From: Pseudofrankia asymbiotica
Lineage (GTDB): Bacteria > Actinomycetota > Actinomycetes > Frankiales > Frankiaceae
Reading direction: 5' to 3'
Assembly: GCF_001983105.1 (NCBI RefSeq)
Contig: NZ_MOMC01000043.1
Span: 73,283 to 79,335 of the forward strand
Length of the DNA: 6,053 nucleotides
Below the pieces are notes generated by a model. It was not told the origin of the DNA, searched no databases, and was given only the letters and a program-made list of their open reading frames with translations. Positions 1 through 5,410 of the stretch are shown here, piece after piece. The position numbers were made by a program, and so were the translations under genes. Position 1 is the first letter of the stretch, and every line of letters begins with the position of its first letter.

Positions 1-891
1 CAGCGTGATGGTGGTGTCGTCGTACCGCGCGACCGCCGTTGGCACCACCGCACCGCCCTTGCCGACGAGCTCGGCGACCTGGCCGATGAGCTCACCGGTC
101 ATGACCCCGACGGTGATGATGGCCGAGTCGGCCATGGCGTTGCGGGTCAGCCCGGCCAGCAGCGGCCCCGCCTCCTCGACGGAGGCGGCGACGTGGGTGG
201 CGCCCAGCTTGAGCGCCTGCTCCCGCTTGAACGCGACCGGGTCGACCGCCACGATTTTCGCCGCGCCGGCGATCCGCGCGCCCTGGACCGCGTTGATGCC
301 GACCCCGCCGGCACCGACGACCACGACCGTGTCGCCCTCGCGCACGGCGGCGACCCGCACGGCGGAGCCGTAGCCGGTGACCACGGCGCAGCTGGTGATC
401 GCGGCGACCTTGGCGGGGATGTCCCGCTCGTAGGGGACGACACGGTGCTGCTTGACGAGCGTGTACTCGGAGAAGGTGCCGAGCTGGGCGTAGGCGCCGA
501 CGCCCCGGCCGTCAGGGGTGCTGAACGCGTAGGTCCCGTCCCCGCGTACCCCGGCCATGACATCGGCGTTGGCCTCGCATATGTAGCCGCGGCCGTCCGC
601 GCACCAGCGGCACTTCCCGCAGGTCGGGGTGGCGACGAGCAGGACGGCGTCGCCCACGGACACCCTGTCAACCCTGGGGCCAACCGCGACGACCTCACCG
701 GCGCCCTCGTGACCGCCGACGACCGGGGGCGGTACCGGGAAGTCACCGGTGATGTTGTGGTCGTCGCTGTGGCACAGGCCCGCGTACTCGAGCTTGACGA
801 GGACCTCTTCGCCCACCGGCTCGGCGATCTCGAGCTCGGTGATTTCCCAGGGCTTTCCTGGCCCCCAGCACACAGCCGATCGCGTCTTCAT
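1..891 (-). CDS. Zinc-dependent MDR alcohol dehydrogenase, NDMA-dependent-like (3' end cut by window edge)
   Basis: The frame is open for 297 codons from an ATG at 891 to the left edge, so the C-terminus (roughly 70-80 residues by family length) lies outside. It is a cytoplasmic medium-chain dehydrogenase expected to oxidise an alcohol to an aldehyde or ketone with a nicotinamide cofactor. Visible catalytic-zinc ligands are Cys40 (in GLCHSD), His61-Glu62 (in GGHEGAG) and Cys168 (in TSCAVVTG). The structural-zinc cysteines are 91, 94, 97 and 105. The Rossmann motif GAGGVG is at 193-198, with Asp217 at the end of the next strand, which favours NAD over NADP. The MKTRSAV start, GTFSEYT and PVAFKREQALKLGATH stretches resemble, from memory, actinobacterial NDMA-dependent (nicotinoprotein) alcohol dehydrogenases such as mycobacterial AdhD. 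An AGGGA-type ribosome binding site precedes the ATG by about 9 bases. It follows the ferredoxin gene by 90 bases, which suggests it processes the P450 product. Family assignment is very secure; the NDMA subclass is likely. Confidence 0.93.
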   Translation of the reverse strand, partial: MKTRSAVCWGPGKPWEITELEIAEPVGEEVLVKLEYAGLCHSDDHNITGDFPVPPPVVGGHEGAGEVVAVGPRVDRVSVGDAVLLVATPTCGKCRWCADGRGYICEANADVMAGVRGDGTYAFSTPDGRGVGAYAQLGTFSEYTLVKQHRVVPYERDIPAKVAAITSCAVVTGYGSAVRVAAVREGDTVVVVGAGGVGINAVQGARIAGAAKIVAVDPVAFKREQALKLGATHVAASVEEAGPLLAGLTRNAMADSAIITVGVMTGELIGQVAELVGKGGAVVPTAVARYDDTTITL

Positions 892-981
892 GATGAGTAT
901 CCCTTCGGGCCGCGCCACCGCCGTCGTCGTCGGGGCGCGGTGTGGTCGGTATTGGAGATCCGGTCGACGCACCGGGGCCGG

Positions 982-1173
982 TCAGTCCAGGAGCTTGATG
1001 GCCTGCACCGGGCACGAGTCGGCCGCGGCCTGGACGTCGAACCGCAGGTCCTCGTCGTACTCGGCGTCGTACTCGAGCCGGTCGTCGTCGTTCATCCGGA
1101 AGACGGTCGGCGCCGCGAACACGCACTGGGCGTGGTCCTCGCAGACGTCCAGGTCCACAGAGACGTGGGGCAT
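982..1173 (-). CDS. Small CxxH-type [3Fe-4S] ferredoxin, partner of the P450
   Basis: This 63-residue acidic protein carries single electrons, most likely to the cytochrome P450 encoded just upstream. The cluster motif is Cys11-x2-His14-x2-Cys17, followed by Cys54-Pro55. It therefore has three cysteines, with histidine where a 4Fe-4S ferredoxin has its second cysteine. This CxxHxxC(n)CP pattern is known from actinobacterial P450-associated ferredoxins, which usually bind 3Fe-4S. About a quarter of the residues are Asp or Glu (for example MNDDDRLEYDAEYDED at 27-42), as expected for docking to a basic P450 face. The length is normal for the family. The ATG at 1173 has GGAG about 8 bases upstream. 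The gene lies 147 bases after the P450 and 90 bases before the alcohol dehydrogenase. No ferredoxin reductase is visible, so reducing power must come from a reductase encoded elsewhere. Confidence 0.95.
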   Translation of the reverse strand: MPHVSVDLDVCEDHAQCVFAAPTVFRMNDDDRLEYDAEYDEDLRFDVQAAADSCPVQAIKLLD

Positions 1174-1297
1174 ATCAACAGCTCCAGAAGGCAGAACTCG
1201 TCGCGGTTACGGGCCGCCCAGGGACAGGACCGGGCGCAGGGCCGGGGGAACACACACGGGGCATGAGGAAGGCGGAACGCGCGGAGGCGGGCGGCGA

Positions 1298-1314
1298 GCC
1301 CCCGGCTCGGGGGC
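1298..1314 (-). other. GC hairpin just after the P450 stop codon
   Basis: GCCCCCG (1298-1304) and CGGGGGC (1308-1314) form a perfect 7-base-pair stem with a 3-base loop. On the transcribed strand it begins 6 bases after the P450 stop. No run of T follows, so it is not a canonical intrinsic terminator. It may slow exonucleases or partly attenuate transcription between the P450 and the ferredoxin. The function is an inference. Confidence 0.4.
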
Positions 1315-1320
1315 GTCCGA

Positions 1321-2598
1321 CTAGGCCACGGCCGCGGCCGCCGCGGCCGCCGCGGCCGGCCGCCCGCCCTCCCGTGACCCGGGCGTGAACACGGCCGGCA
1401 GGTGCATGAGGCCGTCGATCGTCTTGACCGTGTGGTAGCGGTCCACCGCGGACTCGTCGATCTGATAGTCCGGCATGCGGCGCAGCACCTCGCGCACCAT
1501 TGTCCGGAACTCCATCCGGGCGATGTGCTGGCCGAGGCAGCGATGGGTGCCGTTCCCGAAGGACAGGTGCCGGTTCGCCTCGCGGCGGTCCAGCCGGACC
1601 TCATAGGGGTCGGCGAAGACCGCGGGGTCGCGGTTCGCGGCGGCCCACCACATCATCACGGACTCGCCACGCCGCACGGGCTGCCCGGACAGCTCGGTGT
1701 CCTGCGTGGCCACCCGGAAGATCTGCACATTGGGCGTGAAGACCCGCAGGAACTCCTCGGTGGCCGTGGCGAAGTAGGCGTCGTCGGTGAGCAGCCGCGC
1801 GCGGTGCTCCGGGTTGTGGTGCAGCCAGCGCAGCGTCTGCAGGGTCAGCGTCGCCGTGGTGTCGCCGCCGCCGAGGATGAGCGACATGAGGACGCCGACG
1901 ACCTCGTCCTCGCTGAGCTGGCGTCCCCTGACGTCGCCCACCAGCAGCCGGTCGATCAGGCCGCCTTCGCCCGGGTTCTTCTTTCGCTCGCTGACCAGGC
2001 CGATCACGTCCGACTGGATCTCACCGATCCCCGCCATCGCCTCGTCGAAGCCGGGCTGCCCGGGAGCGAGATAGGAGGACTCGTGCGAGACCTTCGCGTA
2101 GAGCGGGAGCCGGTCGGCCGGCAGCCCGATGAGCTCCATCGTGGCGCGCACCGTGGTGATCGCGGCGAGGTCCTCGGAGAAGTCGACCCGCCCGGTCTCG
2201 ATGACCGCGTCGAGGCACTCGGTGACCATCTCGAGAAACCGCGGCTCGAACTGCTTCGCACCGGCGGGCGAGAACGCGGGCCCGCACAGCTGGCGGATGA
2301 ACTGGGTGAACGGGCTGTGCGACTCGATCGGCAGGGTGCGCACCGGGCCGGGCGGGCGCTGCACTCCCTGGCCGAGGCCGCCGCCGTCCTCCCTGCGCTC
2401 GTGATCCTGGGTGAAGTAGTCGTCGTCCCGGGCGACCCGGGCGACGTCGGCGTGGCCCGGCGTCACCCAGAACCCGCCGTGGTGCTCGCTCCAGGCGACC
2501 GGGCAGCCGCTGCCGCGCAGCTCGTCCGCGACCTGATGATAGGAGTCCGCGTACTCCTGGCTGTGGTGGTCTAAGTCAATCGTTCGGCGATCCGTCAT
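1321..2598 (-). CDS. Cytochrome P450 monooxygenase (class I bacterial, soluble)
   Basis: This 425-residue haem-thiolate monooxygenase inserts one oxygen atom into an unidentified substrate, using electrons from a ferredoxin. The I-helix oxygen-activation motif is GGGDTT at 243-248 (acid-alcohol pair Asp246-Thr247). The K-helix ExxR is Glu282 to Arg285. The haem-binding loop FGNGTHRCLG is at 347-356, with Cys354 as the axial ligand. There is no signal peptide or membrane anchor, as usual for bacterial P450s. The ATG at 2598 has AGGGA 6 bases upstream. The C-terminus is odd: after the normal final strand (HLPAVFTPGSRE, 399-410) it adds GGRP, nine alanines (415-423) and VA, encoded by a GC repeat. 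The adjacent ferredoxin is the likely redox partner and the dehydrogenases the likely downstream enzymes. I cannot place it in a CYP family from sequence reading. Confidence 0.97.
   Translation of the reverse strand: MTDRRTIDLDHHSQEYADSYHQVADELRGSGCPVAWSEHHGGFWVTPGHADVARVARDDDYFTQDHERREDGGGLGQGVQRPPGPVRTLPIESHSPFTQFIRQLCGPAFSPAGAKQFEPRFLEMVTECLDAVIETGRVDFSEDLAAITTVRATMELIGLPADRLPLYAKVSHESSYLAPGQPGFDEAMAGIGEIQSDVIGLVSERKKNPGEGGLIDRLLVGDVRGRQLSEDEVVGVLMSLILGGGDTTATLTLQTLRWLHHNPEHRARLLTDDAYFATATEEFLRVFTPNVQIFRVATQDTELSGQPVRRGESVMMWWAAANRDPAVFADPYEVRLDRREANRHLSFGNGTHRCLGQHIARMEFRTMVREVLRRMPDYQIDESAVDRYHTVKTIDGLMHLPAVFTPGSREGGRPAAAAAAAAAVA
1328..1359. repeat. GCGGCCGCC simple repeat encoding the alanine tail of the P450
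   Basis: Near-perfect tandem copies of the nonamer GCGGCCGCC lie over the last codons of the P450 and encode its run of nine alanines using only GCG and GCC codons. Such a repeat can slip during replication, so tail length may differ between strains. It also contains overlapping NotI and SacII type palindromes, which could fold in the mRNA. Confidence 0.7.
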
Positions 2599-2698
2599 GC
2601 GAGATCCCTGCCTTGGTTCTGGCTAACACGATCGCCCCGGGTGCTGGCGCGCCGGGTCTCCCAGACACCAGGTACTTCGGCGAGGGCGTGCGGAGCGT
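2599..2698 (-). promoter_or_regulatory. Intergenic leader before the P450, possible regulatory region
   Basis: This 100-base gap separates the ABM-fold gene from the P450 and is one of the longer gaps in the window. It holds a small inverted repeat GTCT-CCC-AGAC (about 2657-2667), a GGCGCGCC palindrome (about 2646-2653), and the P450 ribosome binding site AGGGA. I see no convincing -35/-10 pair. It could carry a promoter for the P450-ferredoxin-dehydrogenase genes, but this is weakly supported. Confidence 0.25.
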
Positions 2699-3061
2699 TC
2701 ACGCGGACTCCGGCGCGACGGACGCCGCACGCGCGTCGCCGGTCGAGGCGAGCACCTCGCCGTGGCTCGCGTGCGGCCGACCGTCCAGCAGCGCCGCCAG
2801 CTTCGGCTGCCAGGCCCGGAACGCCTCGGTCTCCCGATGCGCCAGCCGCGCCGGCTCGTCGACGTACTGCTCGTAGACGAGGAACTGTCGGGACTCGGCC
2901 GCCAGCCGCACCACGGTGTACGCCAGCGCCCCGGGTTCCGTGCCCGCGCCCGCCACCAGCTGCCGCAGGATGTCCGCCGCCTCGTCCTCTGTGCCGGGCA
3001 GCACCGTCAGGGTCGCCACGATCGCGACCGGGCCGGCGGCCGCGCCGTCGGATCCGGGCAT
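2699..3061 (-). CDS. ABM-fold (antibiotic biosynthesis monooxygenase-like) small protein
   Basis: This 120-residue protein has the dimeric alpha+beta barrel pattern of the ABM superfamily. A first strand VAIVATLTVLPG (12-23) is followed by a helix EDEAADILRQLV (25-36), EPGALAYTVVR (42-52), then FLVYEQYVDEPARLAHRET (60-78) with Glu64, Tyr66 and His75 in the usual yExw...H arrangement. Members include cofactor-free quinone-forming monooxygenases, haem-degrading enzymes and many of unknown role, so no reaction can be assigned. The last 20 or so residues (STGDARAASVAPESA) look disordered. I chose the ATG at 3061 because AAGGAAGGAAGG lies 5 bases upstream. A longer reading from 3100 would add 13 residues (MPASGSREGRKVR) that translate this binding site. 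It sits 71 bases after the VOC gene and is probably co-transcribed with it. Confidence 0.88.
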   Translation of the reverse strand: MPGSDGAAAGPVAIVATLTVLPGTEDEAADILRQLVAGAGTEPGALAYTVVRLAAESRQFLVYEQYVDEPARLAHRETEAFRAWQPKLAALLDGRPHASHGEVLASTGDARAASVAPESA

Positions 3062-3066
3062 GCGCA

Positions 3067-3078
3067 CCTTCCTTCCTT
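3067..3078 (-). promoter_or_regulatory. Triple AAGG ribosome binding site of the ABM gene
   Basis: On the minus strand the sequence AAGGAAGGAAGG ends 5 bases before the ATG at 3061. It is three exact copies of AAGG and offers several overlapping registers for 16S rRNA pairing. It decides the start codon in favour of 3061. Confidence 0.6.
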
Positions 3079-3123
3079 CTCGGGAGCCAGACGCCGGCAC
3101 GGGGTCATCGCCAACGCCGGAAC

Positions 3124-3137
3124 ACTCAGAACTCAGA
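3124..3137. repeat. Tandem ACTCAGA heptamer across the VOC stop codon
   Basis: ACTCAGA occurs twice back to back (3124-3130 and 3131-3137). The second copy contains the stop codon of the VOC gene on the minus strand. It looks like a small duplication. Only the repeat itself is seen; no function is claimed. Confidence 0.6.
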
Positions 3138-3699
3138 GGTTCGGGGTGACCTCGCGGATCGCCTCGACGCCGTCCCAGTCACGCGCCGCGGCGCTGATCA
3201 GGTCGAAGAACGAGCGCAGCCCTGGGATCTCGATGAGCTCGAGCAGTGGCTCGGAGCCACCGGTGCGGCCCAGGTAGCAGAAGTTGATCGTGGGGCCGGC
3301 GTCGCCCTCCTGGACGAGCTCCAGGCCGCCGTCCATCAGCCGCCGCTTCGTGTCCTGGTAGTCCTCGACGAACCGGCCCACGTGGTGCAGCGAGCCGAGG
3401 CCGTGCGGCAGGACGTCCCGGTAGGCCGAGGGGACGTCGTTGAGCAGCTGGATGAACTCGACCTGGACGCCGCCGGCCTGGGCCAGTGCCGTGGAGCTGA
3501 CGACAGCGGTGCGCTCCCCCTTGAAGAAGAGGTTCCGCGTCGCCGACCGGCGCAGGTGGAAGAACGGGCCGACGCCGAGCACCGACGCCCAGTACCGCAT
3601 GGACGCCTCGATGTCGGGGACGACGAAGCAGATCTGGTCGACCCCCTTCCCGGCGCCAGGGATCCCCAGCGCCGGGAAGGGGTTGGCCTGCGAAGTCAC
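3133..3699 (-). CDS. VOC superfamily (glyoxalase/epimerase/dioxygenase fold) protein
   Basis: This 188-residue protein has two beta-alpha-beta-beta-beta modules of the vicinal oxygen chelate fold. Module one starts at GVDQICFVVPDIEASMRYW (19-37) and ends at VQVEFIQLL (78-86). Module two starts at GSLHHVGRFVEDYQDTKRRL (102-121) and ends at PLLELIEIPG (151-160). The expected metal-ligand positions are Gln22 (often His), Glu81, His106 and Glu154, so a metal site is plausible with one altered ligand. The length and single-domain-pair layout are closer to methylmalonyl-CoA epimerase-like or uncharacterised VOC proteins than to extradiol dioxygenases. The start is the GTG at 3699, because a perfect AGGAGG lies 5 bases upstream. 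A longer reading from an ATG at 3777 adds an arginine- and proline-rich stretch that contains this site. Its location between the aldehyde dehydrogenase and the ABM gene suggests a role in the same pathway. The reaction is unknown. Confidence 0.9.
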   Translation of the reverse strand: MTSQANPFPALGIPGAGKGVDQICFVVPDIEASMRYWASVLGVGPFFHLRRSATRNLFFKGERTAVVSSTALAQAGGVQVEFIQLLNDVPSAYRDVLPHGLGSLHHVGRFVEDYQDTKRRLMDGGLELVQEGDAGPTINFCYLGRTGGSEPLLELIEIPGLRSFFDLISAAARDWDGVEAIREVTPNL

Positions 3700-3704
3700 G
3701 GACG

Positions 3705-3710
3705 CCTCCT
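3705..3710 (-). promoter_or_regulatory. Consensus ribosome binding site AGGAGG of the VOC gene
   Basis: A perfect AGGAGG on the minus strand is followed by CGTCC and then the GTG at 3699. It is the strongest Shine-Dalgarno sequence in the window and sets the VOC start codon. Confidence 0.8.
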
Positions 3711-3736
3711 GTGGTGGTCGCTTGGGCGCACGGCCG

Positions 3737-3859
3737 TCAGCCGGCCGCGAGCGTGGTCCGGAAGTCCCGCGCACCACTGGCGATGTCGGCGGGGACCTCG
3801 TGGTGGAACAGCGCAGCCGGTCACGGCCGTGACGGCCCGTGGCTCACCCGGCGGATCAT
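3737..3859 (-). pseudogene. Gene remnant: possible acyl-CoA dehydrogenase C-terminus
   Basis: Between the aldehyde dehydrogenase stop and the VOC gene, one minus-strand frame reads MIRRVSHGPSRP, then a TGA (3821-3823), then PAALFHHEVPADIASG and ARDFRTTLAAG before a TGA at 3737-3739. The 27 codons after the internal stop have G or C in the third position in 24 cases and look coding, but there is no start codon or ribosome binding site of their own. The stretch RRVSHGPS-xxxxx-AL has the spacing of the acyl-CoA dehydrogenase C-terminal signature (R..dGPsEVHR..iA), with the internal stop falling where the His of EVHR would be. I infer the tail of a lost dehydrogenase. Coding composition is seen; the family is a guess from a short motif. 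Confidence 0.4.
3820..3833. repeat. Perfect 14-base palindrome GTCACGGCCGTGAC
   Basis: GTCACGG is followed directly by its reverse complement CCGTGAC in the gap between the aldehyde dehydrogenase and the VOC gene. With no loop it suits a dimeric protein-binding site better than an RNA hairpin, but it also overlaps the internal stop of the gene remnant and may be chance in GC-rich DNA. Confidence 0.4.
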
Positions 3860-3861
3860 CA

Positions 3862-5322
3862 CTAACTCCCGAACGGCTGGCCGTCCAGGAACGTCGCCTT
3901 CTGCTCGACATAGGCGTTCATCCCCTCGGGCCCGAACTCCCGGCCGTAGCCGGACGCTTTGAAACCGCCGAACGGCACGCCGATGTCGACGGTGAGCGCG
4001 TTGTTCAGATGCACCGATCCGGCGCGGATGCGGCCGGCGACCGCCGCGACCTCGGCGTCGTCGGCGCCGAACACCGCGCCGGACAGGCCGTAGGCCGTCC
4101 CGTTGGCGATCCGCACGGCGTCGTCGACGGAGTCGTAGGGCAGGACCGTCAGCACCGGGGCGAAGATCTCCTGCTGCGCGATCTCGGCGTCCGGCTCCAC
4201 GTCGCAGACGATCGTCGGTGCCAGGTAGAAGCCCCGATCCAGGCCGTCCGGCCGGCCGCCACCCGCCACCACCCGGGCGCCGCCGGCCTGCGCGGTCTCC
4301 AGGATCTTCTGCACCCGGGTGTAGTGCGCGCGGAAGGCCAGCGGGCCGATGTCGGTGCCCGGGTCGCGGGGATCTCCGACCACCAGCTTGCCGACCGCGT
4401 CCGCCACGGCCGCGACGATTTCCTCCTGCCGGTCGCGGGGGACCAGCATCAGGGTCATCGCGGCGCAGGCCTCGCCGTTGTTGAGGGTGAACCCGGGAGG
4501 CACCGTCTCCACCAGCCGGTCGAGCGGCGCGTCCGCGAGGACGATTCCGGCCGACTTGCCGCCGAGCTCGAGGGTGACGCGCTTGAGCGTCTCCGCCGCG
4601 GCGCCAGCGATGATCTTGCCGGTGTGGTCGCTGCCGGTGAAGGCGACCTTGTCGACGCCCGGGTGCCGGACCAGCGCGTCGGACGCCGCGATGCCGGCCG
4701 GAACCACGTTGAGAACGCCACGCGGCAGGCCGGCGTGCTCGGCGGCGTCGGCGAAGCAGCGCAAGCTCAGCGCGTTGAGCGGCGACGGCTTGAGGACCAT
4801 GGTGCACCCGGCGAGCAGTGCCGGGACGATCTTGCTGGCCGAGAGGCTGACCGGTGCGTTCCACGGCACGATCCCGGCCACGACGCCGATCGGCTCCCGG
4901 GTGATGCGGGTGTGCACGCCGGACACGCCGACGCGCTCCTCGGCCCACGGGTAACCCTCGTACGCCTGCTCCCAGTAGGCCACGTGGTAGGCGACCGAAG
5001 CGACGCCGCCGACCGACAAGCCGACGGGCAGGCCGACCTCCTGGACGACCAGGTCCCCGTAGGTGGCCGCGTTCTCGGTCAGGAACTGCGCCATAGCCTT
5101 CAGATAGGAGAGGCGTTCGGCGTGGGTGAGGGAGGTCCAGGCGCCGTCGTCGAACGCGCGGCGGGCGGCCGTGACGGCCGCGTCCATCGTGGCCGGGCCG
5201 GCGAGCGCCACACGGGCGAACACCTCCTCGCGGGCCGGGTCCTCCAGATCGGTCCATTCGGCGTCGTCGGGACGGACCCAACGCCCGTCAAGGTAGACAT
5301 CTTCAGCTGTGATCATGGCCAT
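3862..5322 (-). CDS. Aldehyde dehydrogenase (NAD(P)-dependent, ALDH superfamily)
   Basis: This full-length 486-residue aldehyde dehydrogenase oxidises an aldehyde to the carboxylic acid in the cytoplasm. The key motifs are in order: PWNAP (153-157, oxyanion Asn155), KPSP with Lys178 (cofactor), FTGS (228-231), ELGGKS with general base Glu252 (251-256), the nucleophile Cys286 in NNGEACAAMT, EIFAPV with Glu385 (385-390) and PFGGFKASGYGRE (450-461). The active-site loop is slightly unusual: GEAC replaces the common GQxC, and Leu291 stands where actinobacterial relatives often have Arg. Two ATG codons compete: 5322 and 5316. No strong Shine-Dalgarno is present, but GAGTGG is better spaced for 5316, which would drop two residues (MA). 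It follows the F420-type gene by 88 bases and an AT-rich element, so it may begin its own transcript. In context it would take the aldehyde from the alcohol dehydrogenase. Confidence 0.97.
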   Translation of the reverse strand: MAMITAEDVYLDGRWVRPDDAEWTDLEDPAREEVFARVALAGPATMDAAVTAARRAFDDGAWTSLTHAERLSYLKAMAQFLTENAATYGDLVVQEVGLPVGLSVGGVASVAYHVAYWEQAYEGYPWAEERVGVSGVHTRITREPIGVVAGIVPWNAPVSLSASKIVPALLAGCTMVLKPSPLNALSLRCFADAAEHAGLPRGVLNVVPAGIAASDALVRHPGVDKVAFTGSDHTGKIIAGAAAETLKRVTLELGGKSAGIVLADAPLDRLVETVPPGFTLNNGEACAAMTLMLVPRDRQEEIVAAVADAVGKLVVGDPRDPGTDIGPLAFRAHYTRVQKILETAQAGGARVVAGGGRPDGLDRGFYLAPTIVCDVEPDAEIAQQEIFAPVLTVLPYDSVDDAVRIANGTAYGLSGAVFGADDAEVAAVAGRIRAGSVHLNNALTVDIGVPFGGFKASGYGREFGPEGMNAYVEQKATFLDGQPFGS

Positions 5323-5365
5323 CCACTCAAGCAGATTGGATCCTGGATTCTTACTCTAGTTCGAC
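5323..5365 (-). promoter_or_regulatory. AT-rich element upstream of the aldehyde dehydrogenase, candidate promoter or operator
   Basis: The stretch AGATTGGATCCTGGATTCTTACTCTAGTTCG stands out as the most AT-rich segment of the window. On the minus strand it offers a -10-like TAGAGT (5353-5358) about 30 bases before the start codons, but no clear -35. It also contains an imperfect direct repeat TTGGATCCT (5336-5344) and TGGATTCTT (5344-5352), which could be an operator. The function is inferred from composition and position only. Confidence 0.35.
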
Positions 5366-5385
5366 GGACGCGCCGCGCCTACCCG

Positions 5386-5407
5386 TCCGGGCCCGGAAGC
5401 CGGGGCC
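5386..5407 (-). terminator. GC-rich hairpin after the F420 oxidoreductase gene (terminator-like)
   Basis: Starting 3 bases after the upstream stop codon, GGCCCCGG and CCGGGCC can pair around a CTT loop with one bulged base (5390-5407). An overlapping perfect palindrome TCCGGGCCCGGA is at 5386-5397. No T-run follows, so it may be an actinobacterial hairpin-only terminator or a processing or stability stem between the F420-type gene and the aldehyde dehydrogenase. Confidence 0.4.
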
Positions 5408-5410
5408 TGG

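Noticed and set aside
193..1266. A 357-codon open frame on the plus strand
   Set aside because: It is antisense to the alcohol dehydrogenase and ferredoxin, both of which have clear metal-binding motifs. Its composition is low-complexity.
1402..2574. A 390-codon open frame on the plus strand
   Set aside because: It is the antisense shadow of the P450, which has all its motifs in the minus-strand frame.
3091..3120. ACGCCGG direct repeat (3091-3097 and 3114-3120) upstream of the ABM gene
   Set aside because: A 7-base GC repeat is common by chance at this composition, and nothing else supports a function.
3700..3777. N-terminal extension of the VOC protein from an ATG at 3777
   Set aside because: The extension is Arg- and Pro-rich and translates a perfect AGGAGG, which is correctly spaced for the GTG at 3699.
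3821..5281. A second 486-codon minus-strand frame overlapping the aldehyde dehydrogenase
   Set aside because: It is an out-of-frame Arg- and Gly-rich reading of the same DNA. Only its last dozen codons, beyond the aldehyde dehydrogenase stop, are of interest, as part of the gene remnant.
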